Assembly: GCA_021372945.1 (NCBI GenBank)
Contig: JAJFTK010000117.1
Span: 1-64,000 of the forward strand
DNA length: 64,000 nucleotides
From: Planctomycetaceae bacterium
GTDB lineage: Bacteria > Planctomycetota > Phycisphaerae > Sedimentisphaerales > Anaerohalosphaeraceae
Reading direction: 5' to 3'
A program made the translations under genes and the position numbers. The notes under the pieces are model-generated. The model did no database searches. It was not told the origin of the DNA and was given only the letters and a program-made list of their open reading frames with translations. Position 1 is the stretch's first letter; each line of letters opens with the position of its first letter. Positions 24,567 through 34,800 of the stretch are shown piece after piece.

Positions 24567-25790
24567 ATGATACGAGCGGCGGCCATAGGAACAGAAGGGT
24601 ACGCCTATAGTCAGCTTGACCGGATCCTGTCCTTAAACAAGTTGTACCGGCTTGTGGGGGTGTGCAGTGAGCCGCTGCGTCGGGCCAAGGGGCATGCGCT
24701 ATGTCAAAAGCACGGGATCCCGGTGTTCGACAAGAGTGACGACCTGCTTTCGTTCTGCGCCGCTCAAAAGGCCGACGCGGTATTTATCTTTACGGGCATC
24801 GACAGTCACTACGAATACGCGCGTCAGTGCCTGGAGGCTGGCTTTGAGGTCTTCCTGGAAAAACCGCCGGTGGCAACGATCCAGCAGCTTGATGAATTGA
24901 CCGCTCTGGAGCAGCGGACCGGTAAACGCGTGGCGGTGCTGTTTCAGTATCTTTACAGCGATCTGGTGCAGCGGCTTAAACAACGGATCGTGTCCGGCGA
25001 ATTCGGCCAAACGCTGCGGGTGCGGTCGCTTGCGGCCTGGCAGCGGCCGGACGATTATTTCACGCGGACGAACTGGTGCGGGTATCTCAGGACGCCTCGC
25101 GGCGAGTGGGTGCTGGATGGGACGCTCAACAACCCGCTGGCGCACGTCCTTAGCAATTCGCTGTACCTGGCGAGCATGGAACCGGAGGAAATGGCCTGGC
25201 CGCTGCTGATCCAGGCGGAGCTTTACAAGGTGCATCAGATCGAGTCCGAGGACACGAGCAGTGCCCGCATCTTATGCGAAAACGGGAGCGTGATCGTCAA
25301 CAACGCCACCCTGTGCTCGGAATCCGAGGTGCGCAGTGAAACGGTGGTAGAATGTCAGAGTGCCATTATTCATTATTTGAATTTCAACAGTGCGCAGATC
25401 TCGTTCAAGGACGGGCGGCCGGCAGAACGGATGGAGGACCTGACGGACCAACGCATTGGAATGCTGAAAAATGTGGCAGCCAGTTTCGAAAGCGGTCTGC
25501 AATATAAGGTTCCGCTTCGCATTTGCCGGCCGTTCACATTGTGCGTAAATGGGGCATTCGACAGCAGCGGGCAGGCGAACCACATTGGGACAGAGCACGT
25601 GATCCGCGGGCGGCGGAACGGACGTTTGACGACGCTGATCCGCGACATTACTCCGATCATGCAGGAGGCCCATCTAAATTCACAATTGTTGTCGGAGGCG
25701 AAGATCCCATGGGCCAAAAGCAGTCGTCCGATCCACATGAAAGAATACAGTCATTTTCCGGGCAATCATTCGAAAGTTCCTGTTGTTTGA
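24567..25790 (+). CDS. Gfo/Idh/MocA-family oxidoreductase
   Basis: 407 residues. N-terminal Rossmann domain (IRAAAIGTEGYAYSQLDRI; ADAVFIFTGIDSHYEYARQCLEAG) with the family EKP motif at 98-100 (FLEKPPVAT), then the alpha/beta C-terminal domain. No signal peptide, so it acts in the cytoplasm on NAD(P)-linked oxidation or reduction of a sugar or its derivative. It is the only cytoplasmic enzyme in the run of exported pectinases, 26 bp after the prepilin gene and 71 bp before the esterase-CE8 gene. It may process an imported uronate or rhamnose derivative; substrate not determinable. Confidence 0.87.
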   Translation: MIRAAAIGTEGYAYSQLDRILSLNKLYRLVGVCSEPLRRAKGHALCQKHGIPVFDKSDDLLSFCAAQKADAVFIFTGIDSHYEYARQCLEAGFEVFLEKPPVATIQQLDELTALEQRTGKRVAVLFQYLYSDLVQRLKQRIVSGEFGQTLRVRSLAAWQRPDDYFTRTNWCGYLRTPRGEWVLDGTLNNPLAHVLSNSLYLASMEPEEMAWPLLIQAELYKVHQIESEDTSSARILCENGSVIVNNATLCSESEVRSETVVECQSAIIHYLNFNSAQISFKDGRPAERMEDLTDQRIGMLKNVAASFESGLQYKVPLRICRPFTLCVNGAFDSSGQANHIGTEHVIRGRRNGRLTTLIRDITPIMQEAHLNSQLLSEAKIPWAKSSRPIHMKEYSHFPGNHSKVPVV

Positions 25791-25861
25791 CCTCGCCTTC
25801 CGTTATGATGGAATTAATCGGTTGAATCCTTTAGTCCCTCTTCCACGCAAGGATGTAACGT

Positions 25862-27631
25862 ATGATTGTGAGAAAAAGCGGAGTTTTGTGTTTATGCGGC
25901 ATCCTGCCGTGGATCGCGGCAGCAATCGTCGGCGTTTGCCGGGCCGAACCTGCACCGGGTTATCAGTTGCTCAAGGATATTGAATACGGCCAGGCGGATG
26001 GTCAAAAGCTGCTGCTGGATATCGCGCTGCCGCAGCAAGCAAACGCAGCGGCGGGCGTTATCCTGATCCACGGAGGCGGATGGGGCAGCGGCGATAAACA
26101 GGATATGCAGTTGTGGTTTGAGCCGCTGACGAAGGCGGGATTTGTCTGCTACAGCGTGAATTACCGGCTAGCGCCGGAGCATTGCTGGCCGGCGTGCATT
26201 GATGACGTCATGGCAGCCATGCGCTGGGTGAATCAACATGGCGGCGAATACCGGACCGACCGCAACCGCGTAGCGCTTATGGGTTACTCGGCAGGGGGGC
26301 ATCTTGCGTGCATGGCGGCCGTTCAGGCGAGCAAAGAGGTAAAGCCGACAGCAGTCGTAGGGCTGGCCGCACCAACGGATCATGAAGCGGATTCCGGGCG
26401 GCGGGGGGGCCTGAGCCCTTCGATGCAAAAACTGCTGGACCGCTCGGCGGACATTGATGTGTCCAGGAAATTGCTCCGGCAGATCTCGCCGATCCACTAC
26501 ATCAGCGAGGGCTTGCCTCCCTTCCTGCTGGTGCATGGGACCGAAGACAAAAGCGTTCCCTATTCGCAATCCATTGAATTTCAAAAGGAATTGCTCGCAA
26601 AGCAGGTTCCTTGCGAACTGATCACATTGCCCGGGGCGGCGCATAATATTGGCCAGTGGGAGCAATTTGATCCGGAGTACCAGTCTAAGATCGTGCGATG
26701 GCTGCAATCGACACTGAAGATGTCCGGCCGGGCAGAGACTCCGCGCGTTCTCAAGGTCGGTCAGGAGAAGGGACAGTTTACGACGGTGCAGGCGGCAGTG
26801 GATTCCATCGCGGAGGGCAATACGGCACCGATCATTATCGAGATCGCCGAAGGCATCTACAAGGAGCGGGTTACGGTCCCAAGGTCAACGCCATTTGTCT
26901 GTTTCAAAGGGAACGATGCAGAAAAGACGGTCATCACGTTCAATCTGAGCGCGCGGATGAAGGGGCCCGACGGCAGCGAAATCGGGACGTTCGGAACCCC
27001 AACGGTGACGATCGAGGCGGATAGTTTTTGTGCGGAGCATATCACCTTTGAAAATAGCGCCGGCGACGTGGGACAGGCCCTGGCCGTCACGGTGCTGGGC
27101 GACCGAGCCGTGTTCAAGAATTGTCGATTTCTCGGTTGGCAGGATACGATCTATGACCAGTCGGGGCGGCATTATTATGAAAACTGCTATATCGCCGGAC
27201 ATTGTGATTTTATCTTCGGCGGCGGCACGGCTTTTTTTGAAAGTTGTCATATCCATTGCCTGAACGGCAGCTACATTACGGCAGCGTCCACACCGCAGGA
27301 TCAACCATACGGTTACGTTTTTTCAAACTGCACCATCAGCGGTGAGCCGGCCAATGCGAAGACTTACCTTGGCAGACCTTGGCGCGATTACGCGAATGTG
27401 ATTTTCTTGAACACGCAGATGGAGGGCGTGATCCGCCCGGAAGGCTGGCACAATTGGAACAACCCGCAGCGCGAGAAGACCGCTCGCTATGCCGAATACA
27501 ACAGCCGGGGCGAAGGTGCCGATACATCGGCCCGTGTCGGGTGGTCGCGACAGCTCAATGATTCCGAGGCGGCGGCGATTACCGCTGCAAACGTTTTGAA
27601 AGGCACGGATGACTGGAATCCGCTGCAATAG
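25862..27631 (+). CDS. Exported fusion: alpha/beta-hydrolase esterase plus CE8 pectin methylesterase
   Basis: 589 residues, ATG preceded by AAGGA. Signal peptide ~1-28 (WIAAAIVGVCRA). Domain 1 (~35-285) is an acetylesterase-type alpha/beta hydrolase: oxyanion HGGGW (70-74), nucleophile Ser143 in GYSAGG, Asp229 in HGTEDKSVP, His261 in AAHN. Domain 2 (~295-588) is a right-handed beta-helix CE8 pectinesterase: ALAVTVLGDRAVFKNCRFLGWQDT (Asp428), HCDFIFGGG (Asp449), YLGRPWRDYANV (Arg505). One polypeptide could thus remove both acetyl and methyl esters from pectin before lyase action. First extracellular enzyme of the 25.9-37.2 kb operon. Confidence 0.92.
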   Translation: MIVRKSGVLCLCGILPWIAAAIVGVCRAEPAPGYQLLKDIEYGQADGQKLLLDIALPQQANAAAGVILIHGGGWGSGDKQDMQLWFEPLTKAGFVCYSVNYRLAPEHCWPACIDDVMAAMRWVNQHGGEYRTDRNRVALMGYSAGGHLACMAAVQASKEVKPTAVVGLAAPTDHEADSGRRGGLSPSMQKLLDRSADIDVSRKLLRQISPIHYISEGLPPFLLVHGTEDKSVPYSQSIEFQKELLAKQVPCELITLPGAAHNIGQWEQFDPEYQSKIVRWLQSTLKMSGRAETPRVLKVGQEKGQFTTVQAAVDSIAEGNTAPIIIEIAEGIYKERVTVPRSTPFVCFKGNDAEKTVITFNLSARMKGPDGSEIGTFGTPTVTIEADSFCAEHITFENSAGDVGQALAVTVLGDRAVFKNCRFLGWQDTIYDQSGRHYYENCYIAGHCDFIFGGGTAFFESCHIHCLNGSYITAASTPQDQPYGYVFSNCTISGEPANAKTYLGRPWRDYANVIFLNTQMEGVIRPEGWHNWNNPQREKTARYAEYNSRGEGADTSARVGWSRQLNDSEAAAITAANVLKGTDDWNPLQ

Positions 27632-27682
27632 AAAGCGGCAGAGATGCCGTTCAATATTCATCATAATGCCCGGGAGAACAGA

Positions 27683-30175
27683 ATGAAACGACATGAATGC
27701 ACTCTCAAGCACTTAATCTGCTGGATGGTCGCGGTCTCATCCTTCTGCATGGCCATGACGGAAGAGCAGGGCTGGAAGGTCATGCCCGAGATCCTTAGCC
27801 GAATCCAGGCGCCGGTATTTCCGGACAAGGACTTCGCGGTCACGCAGTATGGCGCCAAGGGAAACGGCGACGTTGACTGCACAGAGGCATTTCGAAAAGC
27901 GATTGCGGCATGCAGCGAGGCCGGCGGGGGGCAGGTGGTTGTCCCGGAAGGGACCTTTGTCGTTGGGGCGATCCACCTGAAGAGCAATGTGAATCTGCAC
28001 CTTGAAAAGGGCGCGATAATCAGTTTCTTTACCTCGCCGGAGGATTACCTGCCGATGGTTTACACGCGGTTTGAAGGAACCGAGTGCATGAACTACTCGC
28101 CGCTTGTTTATGCCGATGCGCAGGAGAATATCGCCATCACCGGAAGCGGGACGTTGGACGGCAATGGCGGCATCACCAACTGGTGGCGCTGGAAGTGGAC
28201 GCAAAAAGCGGATGTGACGGCTTTGACAAAGCAGGCAGAAGAGCAAGTGCCGGTCGAACAGAGAATCTACGGCGACGGACATAAGCTGCGGCCCAGCATG
28301 ATCCAGCCGTACCGCTGCAAGAATATCCTGATCGAGGGGGTGACCATCAAGAACAGCCCCATGTGGCACATTCACCCGGTGCTGAGCCAGAATATTACGG
28401 TACGCAACGTAACCATTGTCGGGCACGGACCGAACAACGATGGATGCAACCCCGAGTCGAGCAGGGATATTCTCATTGAGAAATGTTTCTTCGATACGGG
28501 CGATGACTGCATCGCAATCAAATCAGGGCGAAATGCTGACGGCAGGCGCGTGAACGTAGCCAGCGAGAACATTATCGTCCGCGGCTGCACGATGAAGGAC
28601 GGGCACGGCGGCGTTGTGATAGGCAGCGAGGTCTCGGGCAGCGTGCGCAATGTTTTTGCTGAAGACTGCGTGATGGACAGCCCGAACCTCGACCGCGGTC
28701 TGCGGATCAAGACGAACAGCGTGCGCGGCGGCGTGATCGAGAATATCTTCATGCGGAATGTGATGATGCCGCAGGTACGGCAGGCGGCCCTGCAAATCGA
28801 TTACTATTACCAGGAAGGCGATGGCGGACCGTTTCAGCCGACCGTGCGCAATGTTTTCATGACCAACGTGCAATGCAAGAAGAGCGAGTATCCGTGGCAT
28901 ATCCGCGGGTACGCCCATAATCCGGCGCAAAATGTCGTTCTAAGGGGATGCACGTTCGAGAATACGCTAAAGGATGGTATTGCCGAAGGGGTCGAGGGAT
29001 TCCAGGTGATCCCGGCGGTTGAGACCGGCACGGTCGCTGTTCAATGGCCCGAGATGACTGCCTATTCGGTGATGAAACGATGCCCCGATATCTGGAGCCT
29101 GGACTTTGGCAGCAAACCGAAATGGAGTTATACGTATGGCGTTGTTCTAAAGGCCATGTGGCAGGTGTGGGAAAAGAACCATGACCCTGCGATCCTGGCT
29201 TACATCGAATGTTACTATGACACCATGATCAATGAAGAAGGGCAGATCATTGGCTACAATGTGAAAGATTATAATCTTGACAATATCAACGCGGGCAAGG
29301 TCCTCTTCGAACTTTACGCGCTGACGAATAAAGACAAATACAGCAAGGCCGCCGGTATTCTGCGGGATCAGATGAAAGATCAGCCGCGTACAAGCCCCGG
29401 CGGTTTTTGGCACAAGCAGCGCTACCCGCACCAGATGTGGCTGGATGGGATCTACATGGCAACACCGTTCCTGGCCCAGTATGCAATCGTTTATGATGAG
29501 CCCGCTTTATTTGATGAGGCCGCCAAACAGATCATCTTAATGAACAAGTATGCCCGTGATGAAAAGACAGGCTTGCTGTACCACGCATGGGATGAATCCA
29601 GGACGCAAAAGTGGGCAGATCCCAGAACCGGCGTATCGCCCAATTTTTGGGGACGAGCCATGGGCTGGTATTCGATGGCTCTTGTCGATACGCTCGATTA
29701 TCTTCCCAGGGAGCATCCGCAGCGGGCCGCAGTGATCGAAATACTGAACGACTTGATGGAAGCCGTGGTTCAGTACCAGGACCCGAACAGCGGGTTGTGG
29801 TATCAGGTGGTCGATAAGGCAGGCAGTGAAGGCAATTACCTGGAATCCTCATGTTCAGGCATGTTCGTCTATGCGATGCTTAAATCCATTCGCAATGATT
29901 ACATTCCGGAGAGCTTCATGGATGCTGCCGAAAAGGGGTACCAGGGGATTCTGAAGCAGTTCATTGAAGTGTCGCCGGATCAGCAGGTACACGTGCTGAA
30001 AGGCTGCTCGGTGGCCGGGCTTGGAGGCAACCCCTACAGGGACGGTTCTTACCAGTATTACATCGGCGAACCGGTGCGAACGGATGACCCAAAGGCCGTC
30101 GGACCCTTCATTTTTGCCTCACTTGAGCACGAGAAGGTTAATGTTGCCGAACCGGTCCTGGCTTCTGATCATTAA
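27683..30175 (+). CDS. Exported fusion: GH28 polygalacturonase plus GH105 unsaturated-uronyl hydrolase
   Basis: 830 residues from the ATG at 27683 (GGGAG upstream). Signal peptide ~1-25. GH28 beta-helix ~45-450: NNDG (251-254), DTGDD (Asp274, Asp275), DGHGG (His309), RIK (341-343), i.e. the full catalytic set. GH105 (alpha/alpha)6 barrel ~455-825: WLDGIYMATPFLAQYA with Asp588 as the likely acid, HKQRYPHQ, GRAMGWYSMALVDTL, SGLWYQVVD, SCSGMFVYAML. GH28 cuts galacturonan or rhamnogalacturonan chains; GH105 removes the unsaturated end left by lyases. Joining them would turn a lyase product into monomers on one protein. 51 bp after the CE8 fusion. Confidence 0.94.
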   Translation: MKRHECTLKHLICWMVAVSSFCMAMTEEQGWKVMPEILSRIQAPVFPDKDFAVTQYGAKGNGDVDCTEAFRKAIAACSEAGGGQVVVPEGTFVVGAIHLKSNVNLHLEKGAIISFFTSPEDYLPMVYTRFEGTECMNYSPLVYADAQENIAITGSGTLDGNGGITNWWRWKWTQKADVTALTKQAEEQVPVEQRIYGDGHKLRPSMIQPYRCKNILIEGVTIKNSPMWHIHPVLSQNITVRNVTIVGHGPNNDGCNPESSRDILIEKCFFDTGDDCIAIKSGRNADGRRVNVASENIIVRGCTMKDGHGGVVIGSEVSGSVRNVFAEDCVMDSPNLDRGLRIKTNSVRGGVIENIFMRNVMMPQVRQAALQIDYYYQEGDGGPFQPTVRNVFMTNVQCKKSEYPWHIRGYAHNPAQNVVLRGCTFENTLKDGIAEGVEGFQVIPAVETGTVAVQWPEMTAYSVMKRCPDIWSLDFGSKPKWSYTYGVVLKAMWQVWEKNHDPAILAYIECYYDTMINEEGQIIGYNVKDYNLDNINAGKVLFELYALTNKDKYSKAAGILRDQMKDQPRTSPGGFWHKQRYPHQMWLDGIYMATPFLAQYAIVYDEPALFDEAAKQIILMNKYARDEKTGLLYHAWDESRTQKWADPRTGVSPNFWGRAMGWYSMALVDTLDYLPREHPQRAAVIEILNDLMEAVVQYQDPNSGLWYQVVDKAGSEGNYLESSCSGMFVYAMLKSIRNDYIPESFMDAAEKGYQGILKQFIEVSPDQQVHVLKGCSVAGLGGNPYRDGSYQYYIGEPVRTDDPKAVGPFIFASLEHEKVNVAEPVLASDH

Positions 30176-30196
30176 CGGTATTAAGGAGAATCCACA

Positions 30197-31855
30197 ATGA
30201 AACCTGCGGGTCACTTTGTGTTGATCGGGTTTGTATCAGCGATGATTGTTTTGGGGTTTGCGTCTGTTTTGTTCGCCGAGAGCATTCAGTTTAAGGACGT
30301 GCCGTTCGAGATGGCGGCGATCAACGTGCCGCAGTTTCCGGACGCGAGTTTCTCAATTTCGAAATTCGGAGCGATCGGGGACGGCCATACAAAGAATACC
30401 GAGCCGTTTCGCCGGGCCATCGAGGCCTGTGCGCAAGCGGGCGGCGGAACGGTGGTCGTCGAGCCGGGAATGTGGCTGACCGGACCGATCGAATTAAAAA
30501 GCAACCTCAACCTGTATTTGGAAGAGGGGGCGGTCATCCTGTTCAGCACCGAGCTTGCGGATTATCCCTTGCAAGACAAGACTTTTGAAGGTGTTCCGTC
30601 GGTTCGCCGCAAGTCGCCGATCAGCGGATATGACGTGGAGAATATCGCGATCACGGGCGCGGGGATCATTGATGGCAGCGGCCAGGCATGGCGGCCCGTA
30701 AAGAAGGAAAAACTCACGGAGAAGCAATGGAAGGAGTTGGTTAAGTCCGGCGGAGTGGTGCAGCCCGACGGCAAGATCTGGTGGCCGTCCAAGGAAGCGA
30801 TGGAGGGCGAAAAGACCGCCGCCGCGCTGCGGCAGAAGAAAGCAGGAGTTTCCGAATACGCGGCCGCGGGCGAATTTTTGCGGCCGGTGATGGTATCGCT
30901 GGTGAAGTGCCGAAACGTCTTGCTTGATGGCCCGACGTTCCAGAACTCGCCTGCCTGGAACCTGCATCCGCTGCTTTGTGAGAATCTGATCATCCGCAAT
31001 GTGACGGTTAGAAATCCGTGGTGGAGCCAGAACGGCGATGGACTTGACCTGGAATCGTGCCGGAACGCCGTTATCTATCAGTGCAATTTCGATGTGGGCG
31101 ATGACGCGATGTGCATGAAGTCCGGCAAGGATGAATATGGCCGAAAACGCGGCAGACCGACCGAGAATGCCGTAATTCGCGATTGCGTTGTTTATCACGG
31201 GCACGGCGGCTTTGTAGTCGGCAGCGAGATGTCCGGCGGCGTGCGAAACATTGACGTTCGCAATTGCGTGTTTTTGGGAACCGACGTGGGACTGCGGTTC
31301 AAGAGCACGCGGGGGCGCGGCGGTGTGGTCGAGAACATCTACATCCAGGATATCCGGATGAAGGATATACCGACGGATGCGATACTGTTCGATTTGTTCT
31401 ATTCAGCAAAGTCCCCCGGGCCGGAGCAAAGTCTTGATGTTCCGCCAGCGCCTGTAACGGAGGAGACGCCGCAGTTTCGGAATATACAAATGAAGAATAT
31501 CGTTTGCACTATGGCTGAAAACGCGATCTTCATGCAGGGCCTGCCGGAGATGCCCGTGCAGAAGATCGCGTTCGAGAACGTGGTCATCTCGGCCAAAAAC
31601 GGGATCACGATGATCGATGCGGCTGGGATCACTTTCAAGAATGTCAGAGTCGAGCCCATGAGCGGGCCGGTTTTGGGGCTTTACAACAGCCGCAATATCA
31701 CGTTTGAGGGCCTGGAACTGAAGCCTTCAGGCAAGATCATTCTTGCGGGTGACAAGACGGCCAATATCCTGTTGAAGGGGCTGGATCAGGCGGCAGTAAG
31801 CAGCAAGATCGAATACATCAAGGACGCCAAGCCGGAGGCCGTACGTTGGCAGTAA
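30197..31855 (+). CDS. Exported GH28 polygalacturonase-like glycosidase
   Basis: 552 residues, AAGGAG before the ATG. Signal peptide 1-27 (VLGFASVLFAE). GH28 beta-helix with NGDG (279-282), VGDDA (Asp302, Asp303), YHGHGG (His336) and RFK (367-369) in place of the usual RIK. An insertion at ~165-225 rich in Lys/Glu (KKEKLTEKQWKELVK) widens the substrate cleft region, as in exo-acting members. About 20 bp after GH28-GH105. It overlaps the next gene by 10 bp. Probably acts on galacturonan or rhamnogalacturonan fragments; exact linkage not readable. Confidence 0.93.
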   Translation: MKPAGHFVLIGFVSAMIVLGFASVLFAESIQFKDVPFEMAAINVPQFPDASFSISKFGAIGDGHTKNTEPFRRAIEACAQAGGGTVVVEPGMWLTGPIELKSNLNLYLEEGAVILFSTELADYPLQDKTFEGVPSVRRKSPISGYDVENIAITGAGIIDGSGQAWRPVKKEKLTEKQWKELVKSGGVVQPDGKIWWPSKEAMEGEKTAAALRQKKAGVSEYAAAGEFLRPVMVSLVKCRNVLLDGPTFQNSPAWNLHPLLCENLIIRNVTVRNPWWSQNGDGLDLESCRNAVIYQCNFDVGDDAMCMKSGKDEYGRKRGRPTENAVIRDCVVYHGHGGFVVGSEMSGGVRNIDVRNCVFLGTDVGLRFKSTRGRGGVVENIYIQDIRMKDIPTDAILFDLFYSAKSPGPEQSLDVPPAPVTEETPQFRNIQMKNIVCTMAENAIFMQGLPEMPVQKIAFENVVISAKNGITMIDAAGITFKNVRVEPMSGPVLGLYNSRNITFEGLELKPSGKIILAGDKTANILLKGLDQAAVSSKIEYIKDAKPEAVRWQ

Positions 31856-34800
31856 GCCTAAAAGAGACTGCATTGATAGTGGCTCTATGGGGGAGTGTCT
31901 GCGCCGCGTATGACCCGCCGGAACGGATCATGGTGGTGAGGCCGACCTTCGAAGGGCAGACCGAAAGACCACTGCGCTATCAGCCGCAGAATCGAGATTT
32001 TGTGATTCGTAACGGCAAGGAGGTTTTTAATCGCCCGCTTTATGGGGGCAACACCGCCTTTCGTATCGACGCGGGAGATATGCCGGAGTTTTCATTGTAT
32101 CTGCCGGGGCAGGTGGGCAAGGTTCAGTTTGGGATTGAGACCATTCAGGGATTTTTGCTGCTGCACAAGGCAAAGGATGTAACTGCCAGGTATAGGCCCG
32201 GGAGCATGGTCTATGAGATTCGCGATCCTCTATTGGGCAGCGCTGCACTGAATTTGTCGGTGGCGCGCATGTATGACGCGGAAGGGTTCATCGCACGTGC
32301 TGAACTGCAAAACGGCGGTGACGAAGCGAAACTGGTGATGGTTTACGGCGGATGCGGCGGGAAGAAAGGAAAGCGGGGAGGCGATATCGGCTGCGAGAGT
32401 CAACCCGTGAGTGAGTTCTTCCAGTTCCGGCCGGAGAATTGCAGCGGCAATGTATTCGAGATCAATGCAAATACGTTCATACTCAGCAGCAAGACGGCTA
32501 CGATGGCAGGCGTGTTGAGCAGTGGAGCGGCGCTTGCGGTCGCGGATGGTTCCAGGTGGGACAATATCAAAGCATTAACGGACTCCCCGAATGCCAGGGC
32601 GGAATATCCTGTACTGATGGCATCTGTGCCCATGCGGTCAAATGAGCCTGTTTACGCCGTTATTCAGCGTGCCGGCGGGAGCGTTCAATTGCCCGCATCT
32701 GAGCAATTGGACGCGATGTGGTCGCAAACGGAACAGCGCCGAACGGCAGTGGCCGAACGTGTCACGGTTGATACGCCGGACCCGTTTATCGATGCAGCAG
32801 CCGCGGCTTTGTGCGTTGCTGCTGACGCGATATGGGATGAGCCGCAGGGGTCGGTGATGCATGGGGCGGTCGCGTGGCGATCGAAATACCTCGGCTGGCG
32901 GGGGCCTTATGCCAATGACGCGGTGGGGCGGCACGACCGCTCCAAGCGGCACTTGGTTTACTGGGCGGCCCAGCAGAACACCAAGCCGTTTGATCCGAAT
33001 CTACTCGGGCCCGATCCTGCATCAAATCTGTCGCGGAGCCATCCGGCCAAACAGACCAGCGGCGATATTGGCGGCAAGCACTATGATATGAACCTGGTCT
33101 ACATGGATGCACTGATAAGGCACCTGTTGTGGACAGGCGATTTGAAGCTTGCCGGCCAATTGTGGCCGGTGATCGAGCGGCACATGGATTGGGAACGCAG
33201 ACTCTTCCGGCGAACGTTCGGGCCGGAACAGTTGCCCCTTTACGAGGCGTATGCCGCCATCTGGGCCAGCGATGACCTGGAATATTCCGGCGGGGGGGTG
33301 ACCCACGCATCGGCTTACAATTATTACCATAATCTGATGCTGGCACGACTGGCGGAATTGCTGGGCAAAGATGGGGCGGCCTATCAGAAAGAGGCCGACT
33401 TGATTCGCAACGGGATGCAGACACATTTGTGGCTGGCCGACCGCGGCTGGTATGGCGAATGGAAGGATCTGCGGGGTGCCCAGCAGGTGCATCCGAGCGC
33501 GGCGTTGTGGACGTTTTATCATACGATCGATTCCCAGGCAGCTAGCCCCGAAGAGGCCTGGCAGATGAGCCGGTTTGTCGATACGCAGATCGCGCATATT
33601 CCGGTGCACGGGGGCGGCATTCCGAGAGGGAAATACTACACACTGCCAACGACGAACTGGATGCCTTATACGTGGTCAACCAACAATGTGGTCATGGCGG
33701 AAGTTGCGCATACTTCGCTGGCGTACTGGCAGTGCGGACGGCCGGATAAAGCTTATGAATTGTTCAAGGGCTGCATTTTGGACAGCATGTTCATGGGCGC
33801 CTGTCCGGGCAACGCAGGAATGACGACATATTTTGATATGGCGCGCGGCGAGGCGCAGCGCGATTTCGGGGATGCCGTGGGAACATGCTGGCGCGCCATG
33901 GTCGAGGGACTTTTCGGTATTCGGCCGGACCTGCTGAACGGCGTATTGGAAGTGCGCCCAGGCTTTCCGGGCGAATGGGATTATGCAAGTATTAAACACC
34001 CGGACTTTTCTTTTGCTTTCAAACGAGACGGGCAAACTGAGACCTATCAAATCGAATCGCGTTTTGCAAAGCCAGTCAGTATTGCTTTAAGTATTCCCGC
34101 ATTGTCCTCAAGGATCGGCAGCGTTACAGTGAATGGCAAGCCGACGAGATGGGCCGCGATTGAGGCGGTTGGCAAGCCCTTGATCCGGATCCAGGCGGAA
34201 CCGGCAGCGCATCACAAGATAGTCGTCGAGTGGCAGGGTTCGCCTATTCGCCGGATCGCTGTGCCGGAGGTGGTCAACAGCGGCGGCGAGTTGAAGATCG
34301 ATGTTAAGACTGCAAGTATCGAAGCTGTAACGGACCCGCAGAAGGCCCTGCAGAATGTTACGACGAAACCTGGATCCATTCAAGGCAAAGTGAACGGCTT
34401 GGCAGGGCACCGCACAGTGTTCGCGACCCTAAAGCAGGATCAAATGCGGTGGAGCCAGCCGCTGACGTTCGAGGTGCGGCCTTCTTACGAGGTCGTTCCT
34501 GCACGTGCGCAAGCGGCGGATTCGATCGCGTTTCGATTACGCAACAATACATCCGACATGCTGAACAATGAAGTAACCGTCACGTGCGGAAACTACGAGA
34601 TGAAATGCGTCTTGCGAGCGGATGCGTTTGCGGACTCGGAGGAGATGGTTCTGCGGGCGGTCGAATTCAAGCTGCTGCCGGGGTCAAACGCGGTAACGAT
34701 CCGTTCCAAACAGGCGATCATCGCCGAAGAGATCGTGACCAACTGGAACATCAAGGCTCCGGACAATACGAATTGGAGTGCAGTCGAACTGCGGCCGTTC